Assembly: GCF_014640175.1 (NCBI RefSeq)
Contig: NZ_BMGL01000004.1
Location: 62,001 to 126,000, forward strand
Direction of reading: 5' to 3'
DNA from: Psychroflexus salis
GTDB lineage: Bacteria > Bacteroidota > Bacteroidia > Flavobacteriales > Flavobacteriaceae
Length of the DNA stretch: 64,000 nucleotides
Part shown: one piece after another, positions 17,140 to 26,249 of the stretch
Layout of the letters: each line of letters starts with the position of its first letter
Position numbering within the stretch: the stretch's first letter is position 1
Program-made: the position numbers and the translations under genes
The notes under the pieces: model-generated
Told to the model about the DNA's origin: nothing
Databases searched by the model: none
Seen by the model: the letters and a program-made list of their open reading frames with translations, nothing else

Positions 17140-18006
17140 TTATTTATTTGTGTCAAGTTCTTGAGCTAAATTTTTAGTTTGTTGTTGAACTTCTCTATAG
17201 AGTTGTTTTTGTTTTTCAGCTAAATTTATTTCTTGCTGATAAAGCCTTATTTGTTGGTCTCTTTTCGATTTTTCGGAGCTGTAGCTTACTAAACCCTGTA
17301 TAAATCCAATAATATTAAGTAAAGGAATATATATAATCATAAGTAAAATAAGCGAAAATATATTGCCAAAAATGGTCTTCCACAGTTGCTTTTTACCTGT
17401 TTTGGCATAGGTTCCCATTAAAATTGAATGCAAGAAAATGTAATTAACAAAATTAATAGGCTGTATTTTTTGTTGTTCCTGCGTATAGTGTTGCTTTTCA
17501 ATTTCGGCACCTTCAATAGCCAAATCTAAAGTTTCATGAAATAAGCCAGAAGTTAATCGTACTACTTTTTCAAGTTTTTCTAACTGTTTTTCATTTTCTT
17601 CTTCATTTAATTCCAACAAATCGTTGATTACTTCAGCTTTATGATGAAATTCTTGCTCCATATTAAAGATCAATCTGGCTTCATCGCTATCGATAAATCC
17701 ATCTCTTTTAGCTTTAAATATTTCATTTTTTATTACTTCATACACACCCATTAATTTTCGAACTAGGGTTGGAGCTGTGTAAGTGGTAGAAAAACCAAGA
17801 GCTTGATCGAATGCTTTTGAAGTTAGCTCTTCAAGTTTTGTTTCTTTTACTTGTGTGTGAGTTGGCGTAGCTTGTTGAGCACTAACTCTATTTTGTCGGC
17901 CAACTCTACGGTATGGAGTGGAATGCCTATCTTTAAAAATTTGGTTACTAATTACCTTCCCTAAATCTCTTCCAACTTGACGAATAACTGCTTTAGCAAA
18001 TGCCAT
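17140..18006 (-). CDS. hypothetical protein with one membrane hairpin
   Basis: A 288-residue protein not recognised as any family. The first 60 residues are basic and Gln/Thr-rich; residues 60-180 are helical with a stretch rich in Glu (LNEEENEKQLEKLEKVV); about residues 195-245 hold two hydrophobic segments that may form a membrane hairpin; the C-terminal 45 residues are a Gln/Lys-rich coiled coil. The gene stands alone. There is no signal peptide. Function unknown. Confidence 0.7.
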   Translation of the reverse strand: MAFAKAVIRQVGRDLGKVISNQIFKDRHSTPYRRVGRQNRVSAQQATPTHTQVKETKLEELTSKAFDQALGFSTTYTAPTLVRKLMGVYEVIKNEIFKAKRDGFIDSDEARLIFNMEQEFHHKAEVINDLLELNEEENEKQLEKLEKVVRLTSGLFHETLDLAIEGAEIEKQHYTQEQQKIQPINFVNYIFLHSILMGTYAKTGKKQLWKTIFGNIFSLILLMIIYIPLLNIIGFIQGLVSYSSEKSKRDQQIRLYQQEINLAEKQKQLYREVQQQTKNLAQELDTNK

Positions 18007-18038
18007 AAAATGTTTTTTGCAATATAATTATAAAACTT

Positions 18039-18091
18039 GTTTAAAGCGAAAGCCTTAGCCTTTTTGCTTTAGCTTTTCGCTTTTTTTAAAC
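18039..18091 (+). terminator. hairpin with plus-strand T-run
   Basis: Imperfect inverted repeat: arms GTTTAAAGCGAAAGC and GCTTTTCGCTTTTTTTAAAC around an 18-base loop, with a T-run inside the right arm. It lies upstream of the hypothetical gene and downstream of fabD, both leftward, so its polarity does not fit a simple role. Confidence 0.4.
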
Positions 18092-18210
18092 CTTTCAATA
18101 ACGAAATCATCCCAATGCTAAAATCTAATTCTAGTAAAGAATAACAGATTAAAACCAAAACGTATATTCGGTGCTTTTTCTAAAAAAGTACTTACATACA
18201 AAAGCATGAA

Positions 18211-19098
18211 TTAACTCGGAATTTCTGCGCTTTGTGTTTCGAATTTTCTATCAATTTTTTTCAATAAACCTTGTAAAACTTTACCCGGTCCGACCTCGAT
18301 GTATTCGGTCATACCATCGGCTAGCATTTGCTGCATAGTTTGTGTCCATTTTACAGGAGCGGTTAATTGAGCAATTAAATTTTCTTGTATAACTGCTGGG
18401 TCTTCAACTGCAGTTGTGCTAACATTTTGGTAAATCGGGCAGATGGGTTTTTTAAATTCTGTTGCGGCAATGGCTTGCGCTAATTCTTCTCTAGCAGGTT
18501 CCATTAAAGGCGAGTGAAACGCACCACCAACTGGAAGTAGCAAAGCTCGTTTTGCACCTTGTTCTTTTAATAATTCACAAGCTTTTTCTACTGCGGTAAC
18601 TTCTCCAGAAATAACCAATTGTCCTGGACAGTTGTAGTTGGCAGGAACCACTACGCCAGGTATTTGCGCGCAAATCTGTTCTACCACTTGGTCTTCTAAA
18701 CCTAAAACAGCTGCCATGGTCGAAGCTTGTGCTTCACAAGCTTTTTGCATAGCAAGTGCTCGTTTGTAAACTAATTTCAAACCATCTTCAAAGGCTAAGG
18801 TTTGGTTAGCCACCAAGGCCGAAAATTCACCTAATGAATGACCAGCCACCATGTCTGGTTGAAAACTTTTACCCAATACTTTAGTTAAAATTACCGAATG
18901 CAGAAAAATTGCAGGTTGAGTAACTTTGGTTTGTTTTAAGTCTTCTGCACTGCCTTCAAACATAATATCGGTAATGTTGAAGTCTAAAATTTTATTAGCA
19001 ATTTCAAATAATTCTTGGGCTTGTGGAGATTTTTCATATAAATCTAAACCCATTCCAGAAAATTGAGCACCTTGCCCAGGAAATACATATGCTTTCAT
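18211..19098 (-). CDS. fabD: malonyl-CoA:ACP transacylase
   Basis: Loads malonyl groups onto acyl carrier protein for fatty acid synthesis. The start at 19098 gives MKAYVFPGQGAQ, the common N-terminus; the ATG at 19110 would add four residues. Ser88 lies in GHSLGE and His195 in GGAFHSPLM, the catalytic pair. Length 295 aa is normal. The gene is monocistronic with a -7 box TAACTTTG on the minus strand at 19123-19130 but no clear -33 element. It is not next to fabF/acpP. Confidence 0.95.
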   Translation of the reverse strand: MKAYVFPGQGAQFSGMGLDLYEKSPQAQELFEIANKILDFNITDIMFEGSAEDLKQTKVTQPAIFLHSVILTKVLGKSFQPDMVAGHSLGEFSALVANQTLAFEDGLKLVYKRALAMQKACEAQASTMAAVLGLEDQVVEQICAQIPGVVVPANYNCPGQLVISGEVTAVEKACELLKEQGAKRALLLPVGGAFHSPLMEPAREELAQAIAATEFKKPICPIYQNVSTTAVEDPAVIQENLIAQLTAPVKWTQTMQQMLADGMTEYIEVGPGKVLQGLLKKIDRKFETQSAEIPS

Positions 19099-19296
19099 AC
19101 TTTTATTCAATTTTTACGAAAACAAAGTTAATGAGTTTATTTTACTAGCCTTATTTTAATGAAGTATTTTTGAGTGTATGTGCCTTCTAACTTATACGCA
19201 TTTGTTTTTATTAAAATTTTTAAAGAAGTTTTGAAATAGCAACTCGCTTCCAGCTAAAAAACTACTTGATTTGCATATATTTGCACTTATTTACAA

Positions 19297-19827
19297 ATGA
19301 TTCAATTACACGACTTACAATTCCAGCCCTATTTAACTCCCGAAGAAATTCAGATTACAGTGCGTACTTTGGCTTTGCAATTAGCTGAAGATTACGCCGA
19401 TAAAAATCCAATTTTTGTTGGTGTGCTTAATGGAGCATTTATGTTTTTATCGGACTTACTTAAGAATTTTGAGAATAATTGTGAGGTTGAATTTGCAAAA
19501 ATGAAATCCTACGAAGGAACTTCTACCACCGGAGAAGTTAAAATAGACTTAGATTTTCCAGATTTAACTAATCGACATGTAATTGTAGTTGAAGATATTG
19601 TAGATACTGGAAATACGCTGCTGAAAATAAATGAACTCCTTCAACAGAAAAAACTCAAATCTTTAGCCTACTGTTCTTTATTTTTGAAACCAGAAGTATA
19701 CGATAAAGATCTTGAAATAAATTATGTAGGTATGGCGATTCCCAATAAATTTATTGTAGGGTATGGCTTAGATTATAATGGATTAGGAAGAAATTTACCA
19801 GAAATATATCAACTAAAAAGTGATTAA
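19297..19827 (+). CDS. hpt: hypoxanthine phosphoribosyltransferase
   Basis: Salvages hypoxanthine (and guanine) to nucleotides using PRPP, in the cytoplasm. The PRPP-binding signature VIVVEDIVDTGNTL is present, and FVGVLNGAFMF is the family's PPi loop. Length 176 aa is usual. A TATATTTG -7 box lies at 19276-19283, without a good -33. The stop is three bases before the adk start, so both nucleotide-metabolism genes are cotranscribed, with obg following. Confidence 0.95.
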   Translation: MIQLHDLQFQPYLTPEEIQITVRTLALQLAEDYADKNPIFVGVLNGAFMFLSDLLKNFENNCEVEFAKMKSYEGTSTTGEVKIDLDFPDLTNRHVIVVEDIVDTGNTLLKINELLQQKKLKSLAYCSLFLKPEVYDKDLEINYVGMAIPNKFIVGYGLDYNGLGRNLPEIYQLKSD

Positions 19828-19830
19828 AAA

Positions 19831-20406
19831 ATGACAAATATTGTTCTATTTGGCCCACCTGGGGCAGGCAAAGGCACTCAAGCAGATATTATAAAAGATA
19901 AGTATAACTTAATTCATATTTCAACAGGAGATGTTTTTCGTTTCAATATTAAAAATGAAACTGAACTCGGCAAAAAAGCAAAATCATATATCGATAAAGG
20001 CGCATTAGTTCCCGACGAAGTAACCATCGATATGTTAGCTAAAGAAGTAGATAAACACTTAAGTAAAGCTAGTGGTTTTATTTTTGATGGTTTTCCAAGA
20101 ACGGAAGCGCAAGCGGATGCTTTAGATGCATTATTGCACGAAAAAAACACACAAGTAAATGCAATGATTGCTTTAGAAGTAGACGACGAAGTTTTAGTAG
20201 AACGCCTTTTAGAGCGTGGGAAAACTTCTGGAAGAGCAGATGACGCTGATGAAGATGTAATTCGCAATCGCATAAAAGTATATTACGAAGAAACTGCAAT
20301 TTTAAAAAATTACTACCAAACCCAAGATAAATTCTATAGAATTGACGGTGTTGGTAGCATTGAAGAGATTACTTCTCGCATAAGCGAAGTAATTAATAAA
20401 CTATAG
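19831..20406 (+). CDS. adk: adenylate kinase
   Basis: Interconverts ATP, AMP and ADP. The P-loop GPPGAGKGT is at residues 7-15, the AMP-binding block FDGFPRTEAQ and the lid arginines (LLERGKTSGRADD) follow. With 191 residues it is the short-lid form without a zinc-binding LID domain. It is cotranscribed with hpt; 138 bases separate it from obg, and no strong terminator is visible there. Confidence 0.96.
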   Translation: MTNIVLFGPPGAGKGTQADIIKDKYNLIHISTGDVFRFNIKNETELGKKAKSYIDKGALVPDEVTIDMLAKEVDKHLSKASGFIFDGFPRTEAQADALDALLHEKNTQVNAMIALEVDDEVLVERLLERGKTSGRADDADEDVIRNRIKVYYEETAILKNYYQTQDKFYRIDGVGSIEEITSRISEVINKL

Positions 20407-20544
20407 CTTTACAAACAATCGCCAAAGCATATTATTAAGTTTTTTTCTTTACTGAAAAGATTTTTGCTTTGATTTCTTATTATGCTTGAAATAACAAAAA
20501 GACAAATAAGTCTTTTGTATATAAAACTAAATTAGTAAACGAAA

Positions 20545-21546
20545 ATGACCGAAGGCAATTTTGTAGATTACATAAAAATTCATTTAGCATCGGGTAAAGG
20601 TGGTAAAGGTTCCACGCATTTACGTCGTGAAAAATATATTCCCAAAGGTGGTCCTGATGGTGGCGATGGAGGTCGAGGTGGACACATTATTATTAAAGGC
20701 AATAAAAACCTTTGGACTTTATTTCATCTAAAATTTAAACGCCACATAAAAGCTACACACGGTGGTGACGGAGGGAAGCAAACCAGTACGGGAGCCGATG
20801 GTCAAGATCAATTTATTGAAGTACCACTTGGTACCGTAATTCGCGATACAAAAACCAACAAAGTTTTAAAAGAAATTACCGAAGATGGTGAAGCCTTTAT
20901 CGCTGCTGAAGGCGGAAAAGGTGGAAAAGGGAACGCTCATTTTAAAACATCTACAAACCAAACACCTCGTTATGCACAACCGGGTATCGATGGCCAGGAA
21001 GTAGACGTAACCTTAGAATTAAAAATTCTAGCCGATGTAGGTTTAGTCGGATTTCCAAATTCAGGAAAATCAACATTACTATCAGTAATTACAGCTGCAA
21101 AACCAAAAATAGCTGACTATGAATTTACAACCTTAAAGCCTAATTTAGGTATTGTAAAGTATCGCGATATGAAAACCTTTGTGGTAGCCGATATTCCAGG
21201 TATTATTGAAGGTGCAGCTGAAGGTCGAGGTTTAGGACACCGATTTTTGCGACATATTGAGCGCAATTCTACCCTACTCTTTTTAATTCCAGCCGATGCA
21301 AAAGATCTACGAAAGGAATACGATATTTTATTAGATGAGTTGCGGCGTTATAATCCAGAATTATTAGATAAAGATCGTTTAATCGCTATTTCTAAATCAG
21401 ATTTATTAGACGAAGAATTAAAAACAGAACTCAACCAAGAGCTAGAGCAAAAATTTAAAGGAATGAAGTTTGTTTTTATATCTTCTGTAGCGCAACAAGG
21501 TCTAGAAGAACTCAAAGACATGCTTTGGGTGAACTTAAACCAATAA
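20545..21546 (+). CDS. obg: GTPase Obg/CgtA
   Basis: A ribosome-associated GTPase needed for 50S assembly and linked to stress responses. The glycine-rich Obg fold is at residues 1-160 ([22 protein letters not shown]), followed by the G domain with G1 [10 protein letters not shown]2 [10 protein letters not shown]3 DIPGIIEGA and G4 ISKSD. The C-terminal OCT domain found in some relatives is absent; length 333 aa is typical for this phylum. Confidence 0.96.
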   Translation: MTEGNFVDYIKIHLASGKGGKGSTHLRREKYIPKGGPDGGDGGRGGHIIIKGNKNLWTLFHLKFKRHIKATHGGDGGKQTSTGADGQDQFIEVPLGTVIRDTKTNKVLKEITEDGEAFIAAEGGKGGKGNAHFKTSTNQTPRYAQPGIDGQEVDVTLELKILADVGLVGFPNSGKSTLLSVITAAKPKIADYEFTTLKPNLGIVKYRDMKTFVVADIPGIIEGAAEGRGLGHRFLRHIERNSTLLFLIPADAKDLRKEYDILLDELRRYNPELLDKDRLIAISKSDLLDEELKTELNQELEQKFKGMKFVFISSVAQQGLEELKDMLWVNLNQ

Positions 21547-21624
21547 AACACAAAATTATTTTAAAGCCTACTTTTCATCATTTATAAGTCGTACTTTTAG
21601 ATGGTAATCCATAACCTTATGATC

Positions 21625-22239
21625 ATGCATCTTAGAAAATTTTCCTTGCTATGTGTTTTTTGTCTGTGTTTTTCTTGTTTTCCACCTTCGGTTTATATCG
21701 ATTATAATGAAGATGTAGATTTTAAAAAATATCCTACCTATAATTTTTACGCCCCAAATACCGCAATTAGTGAGCAAGAAGAAAACTTAATCATGGATTT
21801 GATTGAAGAAAATTTGCAAGCTAAAGGATTAGAATCACAAGTAATATCAAAATTTAGCATCGATTTTTTAGTAGAATTTGTGCAAACAGAAAATAGCTTT
21901 TCGTTTGGGGCACAATACGCTGGAAATATTGGCGCTAGCTATTCAGATTTAAACAATTCTTCTACCTATGTGGTTATGACTATAAGTTTTGCAGATGCGT
22001 TAACAAGCGAATTGTTCTGGCAAGCAGTGGTAGAAAAAAAGATAAATCCATACATCTCAGACGAAGAGCTCACAGTTTTGTACCAAGACTTTGTTGAGCT
22101 TGCTTTAGCTAACTATCCACCAAAACCTGAAGAGAAAGCAAATTTAGATGAAGCAAAGTCAAAAACAAATCAAACTGATGATGGAGCTTCAAATTCAGAA
22201 AAGTCAAATTCAACTACCCAAAAAGAGACAGGAAAATAA
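21625..22239 (+). CDS. DUF4136 lipoprotein
   Basis: The start at 21625 gives a compact signal MHLRKFSLLCVFCL with a lipobox ending FSC; an earlier in-frame ATG at 21601 would place eight residues before it. The mature part (for example DVDFKKYPTYNFY, then LQAKGL, and SYSDLNNSSTYVVMTISFAD) fits DUF4136. The tail after residue 170 is a low-complexity Lys/Glu/Ser/Thr region. Function unknown, likely outer-membrane-associated. It ends 25 bases before the next gene. Confidence 0.75.
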   Translation: MHLRKFSLLCVFCLCFSCFPPSVYIDYNEDVDFKKYPTYNFYAPNTAISEQEENLIMDLIEENLQAKGLESQVISKFSIDFLVEFVQTENSFSFGAQYAGNIGASYSDLNNSSTYVVMTISFADALTSELFWQAVVEKKINPYISDEELTVLYQDFVELALANYPPKPEEKANLDEAKSKTNQTDDGASNSEKSNSTTQKETGK

Positions 22240-22264
22240 TTTATCCAAATTTCAATTTGATGTT

Positions 22265-22999
22265 ATGAAAACATTCAGTAAATACTTTTTTCTTCTAATT
22301 AGCCTTTATTCTTTTGCTCAAGATGATTGTGTAAAAGGTGAAGCCGCATTTAAAGAAGAAAATTATAAATTAGCTCAAAATTACCTAAAAAACTGTTTCG
22401 ATAAAAATCCAAACAATTCAGAAGTTAATTTTAAACTAGCGCGTTCCTATGCAAAAACAGAAAATTGGAAAGCTGCCGCAGAAACCTATAAAATACTGGT
22501 AGAAGCCAATCCCAATAATGCCGATTACAATTTTTATTATGGCGGAAGTTTGGGTTTATATGCAAAGAGTATAAATCCAGTTAAATCGGTTACTTACATT
22601 AGCGATATTAAATACTATTTAAAAAAAGCTATAGAATTAAATTCCAAACACATTGATGCGCGCTGGGCCTTAGTACAAATTTATATGGAGTTACCTTTTA
22701 TAGTAGGCGGAAGTAAATCTACCGCCGAAGATTACGCAGCACAATTATTAAAGTTAAGTCCTGTCGATGGTCGATTGGCATTGGGCTACATTTATTTTTA
22801 TGAAGAAGATTGGAAAGCAGCAGAACAGGAATATAAAAGAGCAGTTGCCATAGGAAAATCAGAAACTTGCTATCAAAAATTAATCGAAGTACAATTGAAA
22901 CAAAATAAACTTCAAGAAGCCAAAAAAACACTTCAAGAAGCTTATAAAGTTACTCAGGTAGATGCATTCAAAATTCAATTAGAAAAATTAAATCTGTAA
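22265..22999 (+). CDS. exported tetratricopeptide repeat protein
   Basis: The frame is open from 22148, but the start at 22265 begins a clear signal peptide (MKTFSKYFFLLISLYSFAQ), so I place the gene there (244 aa). The mature protein consists of tetratricopeptide-like helical pairs (AAFKEENYKLAQNYLKNCF, then WKAAAETYKILVEANPNNA, and EDWKAAEQEYKRAVAIGKS), which usually mediate protein contacts. It probably shares an mRNA with the DUF4136 lipoprotein. Partner unknown. Confidence 0.85.
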   Translation: MKTFSKYFFLLISLYSFAQDDCVKGEAAFKEENYKLAQNYLKNCFDKNPNNSEVNFKLARSYAKTENWKAAAETYKILVEANPNNADYNFYYGGSLGLYAKSINPVKSVTYISDIKYYLKKAIELNSKHIDARWALVQIYMELPFIVGGSKSTAEDYAAQLLKLSPVDGRLALGYIYFYEEDWKAAEQEYKRAVAIGKSETCYQKLIEVQLKQNKLQEAKKTLQEAYKVTQVDAFKIQLEKLNL

Positions 23000-23198
23000 G
23001 TTGTTTTTCAAAAATAGCAGTTTAGCTAGCTCGGCAAAGTTGCTGTGTTCAGTTTTTACAACGAAAATCCAGTTTTCAGCGAAATCTTCAACTTCTCCAC
23101 ATACTTGTTATGGAATAAACCAAAACAAAGACTTTAGTTTACTATTATTATGTGTTCATTTTAAAACTAAGTATATTTGAATCTTCAAAATAAAACAC

Positions 23199-24554
23199 AT
23201 GCAAATACATTTTATAGCCATTGGTGGTAGTGCAATGCACAATTTAGCACTTGCTTTACATCACAAAGCCTACAAAATAACAGGAAGTGACGATGAAATT
23301 TTTGAACCCTCAAAATCTAGGCTAGCCAAACATAATTTGCTGCCCGAACAATTCGGTTGGTTTCCAGAAAAAATAACTACCAATTTAGATGCTGTAATTT
23401 TAGGTATGCATGCCAAACCCGATAATCCCGAATTATTGAAAGCACAAGAATTGGGATTGAAAATTTACTCTTATCCAGAATTTATATACGAACAATCCAA
23501 ATATAAAACGCGGGTAGTTATCGGAGGTTCGCATGGTAAAACCACCATTACTTCTATGATTTTACATGTGTTGCATTACCACGACAAAAAAGTCGATTTT
23601 ATGGTTGGCGCACAATTAGAAGGCTTCGATACCATGGTGCACCTAACAAAAGAAAACGATTTTATTTTGTTAGAAGGCGATGAGTATTTATCATCTCCAA
23701 TGGACAGAAGGCCTAAATTTCACTGGTATCAACCCAATATTGCATTGTTAAGCGGAATTGCTTGGGATCACATCAACGTATTTCCCACATTCGAAAATTA
23801 TGTAGAGCAGTTTCAATTGTTTGTCGATAGCATGACCAATGGTAGCACTTTGGTATATAACGAAGAAGACGAAATTTTAAATAAAATTGCCCTTGAAGCC
23901 ACCAAGCCAACCCGAAAACACGCCTATTCCACCCCAGATTTTTCTATCGAAGATGGCACCTGCTATTTAGAAACACCCGAAGGACCAATGCCTTTAGAAA
24001 TTTTCGGAAAACACAATTTACAAAACCTAGCTGGTGCCAAATGGATTTGTCAACACATGGGCGTAGACGAAGAAGATTTTTACGAAGCAATTGCAACCTT
24101 TAAAGGCGCATCTAAGCGCTTAGAGAAACTTACCCAAACCCCAAAAGCCATAGTTTATAAAGATTATGCACACAGTCCATCTAAAGTAAGCGCCACCACC
24201 AAAGCGGTTAAAACACAATTTAGTAACCGAAACCTGATTGCTTGTTTAGAGTTGCATACCTATAGTAGCTTAAATACAGATTTTTTAGCTGAATATAAAA
24301 ACGCCCTAGAAGCAGCAGATGAAGCGGTAGTTTTCTATTCACCCAAAGCCATTCAAATAAAACAACTCGAAGCCATAGATGAGCAACAAATTTTTGATGC
24401 TTTTAATCGAAAAAATTTACAGGTTTTTACCGATCCTAAAGCATTTCAAGAATTCTTAAAAGCCAAGCATTTTAAAAATGATGTGTTATTACTCATGAGT
24501 AGCGGAAACTATGGTGGTTTAGATTTCAACGAAGTAAAAAAGTGGGTACAATAA
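23199..24554 (+). CDS. mpl: Mur ligase, UDP-MurNAc:tripeptide ligase type
   Basis: A Mur-family ligase (451 aa) of the Mpl type, which in E. coli reattaches the recycled L-Ala-gamma-D-Glu-mDAP tripeptide to UDP-MurNAc. Seen are the N-terminal UDP-binding Rossmann fold (FIAIGGSAMHNLALAL), the ATP P-loop GGSHGKTTITS, and the central block LEGDEYLSS. The C-terminal domain has the expected KDYAHSPSKV. The -7 box TATATTTG is at 23174-23181. Specificity is assigned by family only. Confidence 0.9.
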   Translation: MQIHFIAIGGSAMHNLALALHHKAYKITGSDDEIFEPSKSRLAKHNLLPEQFGWFPEKITTNLDAVILGMHAKPDNPELLKAQELGLKIYSYPEFIYEQSKYKTRVVIGGSHGKTTITSMILHVLHYHDKKVDFMVGAQLEGFDTMVHLTKENDFILLEGDEYLSSPMDRRPKFHWYQPNIALLSGIAWDHINVFPTFENYVEQFQLFVDSMTNGSTLVYNEEDEILNKIALEATKPTRKHAYSTPDFSIEDGTCYLETPEGPMPLEIFGKHNLQNLAGAKWICQHMGVDEEDFYEAIATFKGASKRLEKLTQTPKAIVYKDYAHSPSKVSATTKAVKTQFSNRNLIACLELHTYSSLNTDFLAEYKNALEAADEAVVFYSPKAIQIKQLEAIDEQQIFDAFNRKNLQVFTDPKAFQEFLKAKHFKNDVLLLMSSGNYGGLDFNEVKKWVQ

Positions 24555-24565
24555 TTTCAGTAGCT

Positions 24566-24712
24566 TTTACCCGCTTTCCGTTTTTACGCTTCCATCTGCT
24601 GCTTTATTTTTATGGTATTTCCAACGGCTTCTTTGGTCGCCACTGTAAAAACCTAAAAATATAAGCAGCAGCTCTGCAGGGTAACCACTGCAATCGGGGC
24701 TAGGAATTCGAG
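24566..24712 (-). repeat. structured intergenic element behind mpl
   Basis: This non-coding stretch has a long inverted repeat: CTGCTGCTTTATTTTTA (24596-24612) pairs with 24654-24671 apart from one extra base, around a 41-base loop. Read on the minus strand it begins TAGCCCCGATTGCAGTGG and ends AGCGGG. I recall elements of this type between genes of other Flavobacteriaceae, but I cannot check that here. It does not behave like a terminator since no T-run follows either arm. Role unknown. The whole gap 24555-25075 has no ORF; the remaining notable parts are the short repeat at 24736 and the ribosomal promoter. Confidence 0.55.
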
Positions 24713-24735
24713 TTTATATTTTAAGTATTACAAAC

Positions 24736-24765
24736 CTGTCATTCCGATCAGTGATGCGGAATCTT
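24736..24765 (-). repeat. short palindromic repeat, copy A
   Basis: Minus strand AAGATTCCGCATCACTGA continuing to GGAATGACAG: arms ATTCCG/CGGAAT within a shared frame AAGATTCC-N-GGAATGACAG. The same ends recur at 30675-30713. A decayed relative (AAGGAGTGACA) may lie at about 24834-24844. Confidence 0.55.
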
Positions 24766-25018
24766 ATAAATACAAACTTAAAACATAAATCCAACTTGCT
24801 TTGTCTTCCATAGCATGATACTCTGTGTCTAGGCAAGGAGTGACAAGACTGATTTCAGCTTAACAAAGTTTAGTCACCTGCTAGATTTAGCTAGGCATTT
24901 TCTTTAGTTTTTTACCCTAAGTTTTTATTAACCCTTAATTGAAAATAGGTTTCATTTAAATGCTCAATACTCCGTGAAAGTCTGCTTTTTAAAACAAAAC
25001 TAACTTTTAAAATTGCTT

Positions 25019-25049
25019 TTTGCTATATCAGAATATTATTGTAATTTTG
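25019..25049 (+). promoter_or_regulatory. promoter of the rpsF-rpsR-rplI operon
   Basis: TTTG (25019-25022), exactly 19 bases, TAATTTTG (25042-25049): a near-perfect Bacteroidota sigma-A promoter. Transcription should start near 25056, about 20 bases before rpsF, which leaves little room for a leader-based autoregulatory structure. Confidence 0.85.
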
Positions 25050-25075
25050 CGCTTCATTAAATTAAACGAAGAATT

Positions 25076-25417
25076 ATGAATCATTATGAAACTGTTTTCA
25101 TCTTGAATCCCGTTTTATCTGAAGACCAGATAAAGGAAACAGTGAAGAAATTCGAAGATTTTCTTACCTCCAAAGGTGCCAAGATGCAGAACAAAGAAGA
25201 TTGGGGCTTAAAAAAATTAGCTTACCCAATTCAGCACAAAAAAAGTGGATTTTACCACTTATTTGAGTACCAAGTAGATGGAGAAGCAATTGATCCGCTA
25301 GAAGTAATGTTCCGCAGAGATGAGCGCATTATGCGTTATTTAACTGTTAAGTTAGATAAGTATGCAGCAGATTGGGCTGTAGAACGAGTTAAACGAATTA
25401 AACAAGGAAGCAAGTAG
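25076..25417 (+). CDS. rpsF: 30S ribosomal protein S6
   Basis: A 113-residue primary binding partner of S18 in the platform of the small subunit. The N-terminus [12 protein letters not shown] and the block [12 protein letters not shown] are diagnostic. The chain ends [10 protein letters not shown], so the acidic C-terminal tail to which RimK adds glutamates in E. coli is absent. First gene of rpsF-rpsR-rplI; rpsR starts two bases after its stop. Confidence 0.97.
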   Translation: MNHYETVFILNPVLSEDQIKETVKKFEDFLTSKGAKMQNKEDWGLKKLAYPIQHKKSGFYHLFEYQVDGEAIDPLEVMFRRDERIMRYLTVKLDKYAADWAVERVKRIKQGSK

Positions 25418-25419
25418 TT

Positions 25420-25716
25420 ATGGCAACAATTGAAGAACAATCAAAAGAAAAAAACGACGGGCAAATTCGTTATTTAACGCCCCTAGATATAGAAACGCAA
25501 TCTAAAAAACGCTTTTGCCGTTTTAAGCGTGCTGGTATTAAATATGTAGATTATAAAAATCCAGATTTTTTAATGGAATTTGTAAACGACCAAGGTAAAA
25601 TTCTTCCAAGAAGACTTACAGGTACATCTTTAAAATACCAACGTAAAGTTTCGGTAGCAATTAAAAGAGCACGTCACTTAGCATTAATGCCATACGTAGG
25701 CGATTTATTAAAATAA
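25420..25716 (+). CDS. rpsR: 30S ribosomal protein S18
   Basis: A 98-residue protein of the small subunit that binds S6. The core [14 protein letters not shown] and [19 protein letters not shown] are typical; the N-terminal extension of about 20 residues ([16 protein letters not shown]) is common in this phylum. The Cys in [11 protein letters not shown] is a single one, so no zinc site remains. Tightly packed between rpsF and rplI. Confidence 0.97.
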   Translation: MATIEEQSKEKNDGQIRYLTPLDIETQSKKRFCRFKRAGIKYVDYKNPDFLMEFVNDQGKILPRRLTGTSLKYQRKVSVAIKRARHLALMPYVGDLLK

Positions 25717-25729
25717 AAGGCAAATAATT

Positions 25730-26182
25730 ATGGAAGTTATATTAAAACAAGACGTAGAAAAATTAGGATTTGCCGACGATGTTGTAGAAGTAAAAAACGG
25801 CTATGGTCGTAATTACTTAATCCCGCAAAAATTAGCGGTATTAGCAACTCCTTCTGCACGTAAAGTTTTGGCAGAAAATTTAAGACAACGTGCTTACAAA
25901 GAGCAAAAAGTTGTAGACGAAGCAAAAAAAGAAGCAGCAAAATTAGAAGACTTACAAGAATTTAAAATGACTGCCAAAGCGGGCGGTGACGATAAATTGT
26001 TCGGTAGTGTTACTGCTGCCGATGTAAGCGATGCATTAGCTAAACACGATGTAGTTATCGATAAAAAATACATCAGTATTTTGGGCGGTAACATTAAGCG
26101 TTTAGGTCAGTATGAAGCTAAATTACGTTTTCATAGAGAAGTGATTAAAGATTTCACTTTCGATGTAGTAGCAGAAGCTTAA
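25730..26182 (+). CDS. rplI: 50S ribosomal protein L9
   Basis: A 150-residue protein of the large subunit with two globular domains joined by a long helix. The N-terminal signature GYGRNYLIPQKLA is present, the connecting helix is at about residues 42-75 and the C-terminal domain contains GGDDKLFGSVTAADV. Last gene of the operon; a strong terminator follows. Confidence 0.97.
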   Translation: MEVILKQDVEKLGFADDVVEVKNGYGRNYLIPQKLAVLATPSARKVLAENLRQRAYKEQKVVDEAKKEAAKLEDLQEFKMTAKAGGDDKLFGSVTAADVSDALAKHDVVIDKKYISILGGNIKRLGQYEAKLRFHREVIKDFTFDVVAEA

Positions 26183-26199
26183 GCAAAATTTTTATATAC

Positions 26200-26230
26200 A
26201 AAAGCCTACTCATTTTGGGTAGGCTTTTTT
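26200..26230 (+). terminator. terminator of the ribosomal protein operon
   Basis: Hairpin with arms AAAGCCTAC and GTAGGCTTT and an 8-9-base loop, followed by a run of six T. Confidence 0.9.
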
Positions 26231-26249
26231 ATTCCTTAAAAATAGACTA

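Noticed and set aside
22148-22264. Upstream extension of the TPR protein
   Set aside because: It overlaps the DUF4136 gene in another frame and would place 39 polar residues before the signal peptide.
24555-25075. Missed gene in the gap behind mpl
   Set aside because: No frame longer than a few dozen codons is open and the sequence is dominated by inverted repeats and a promoter.
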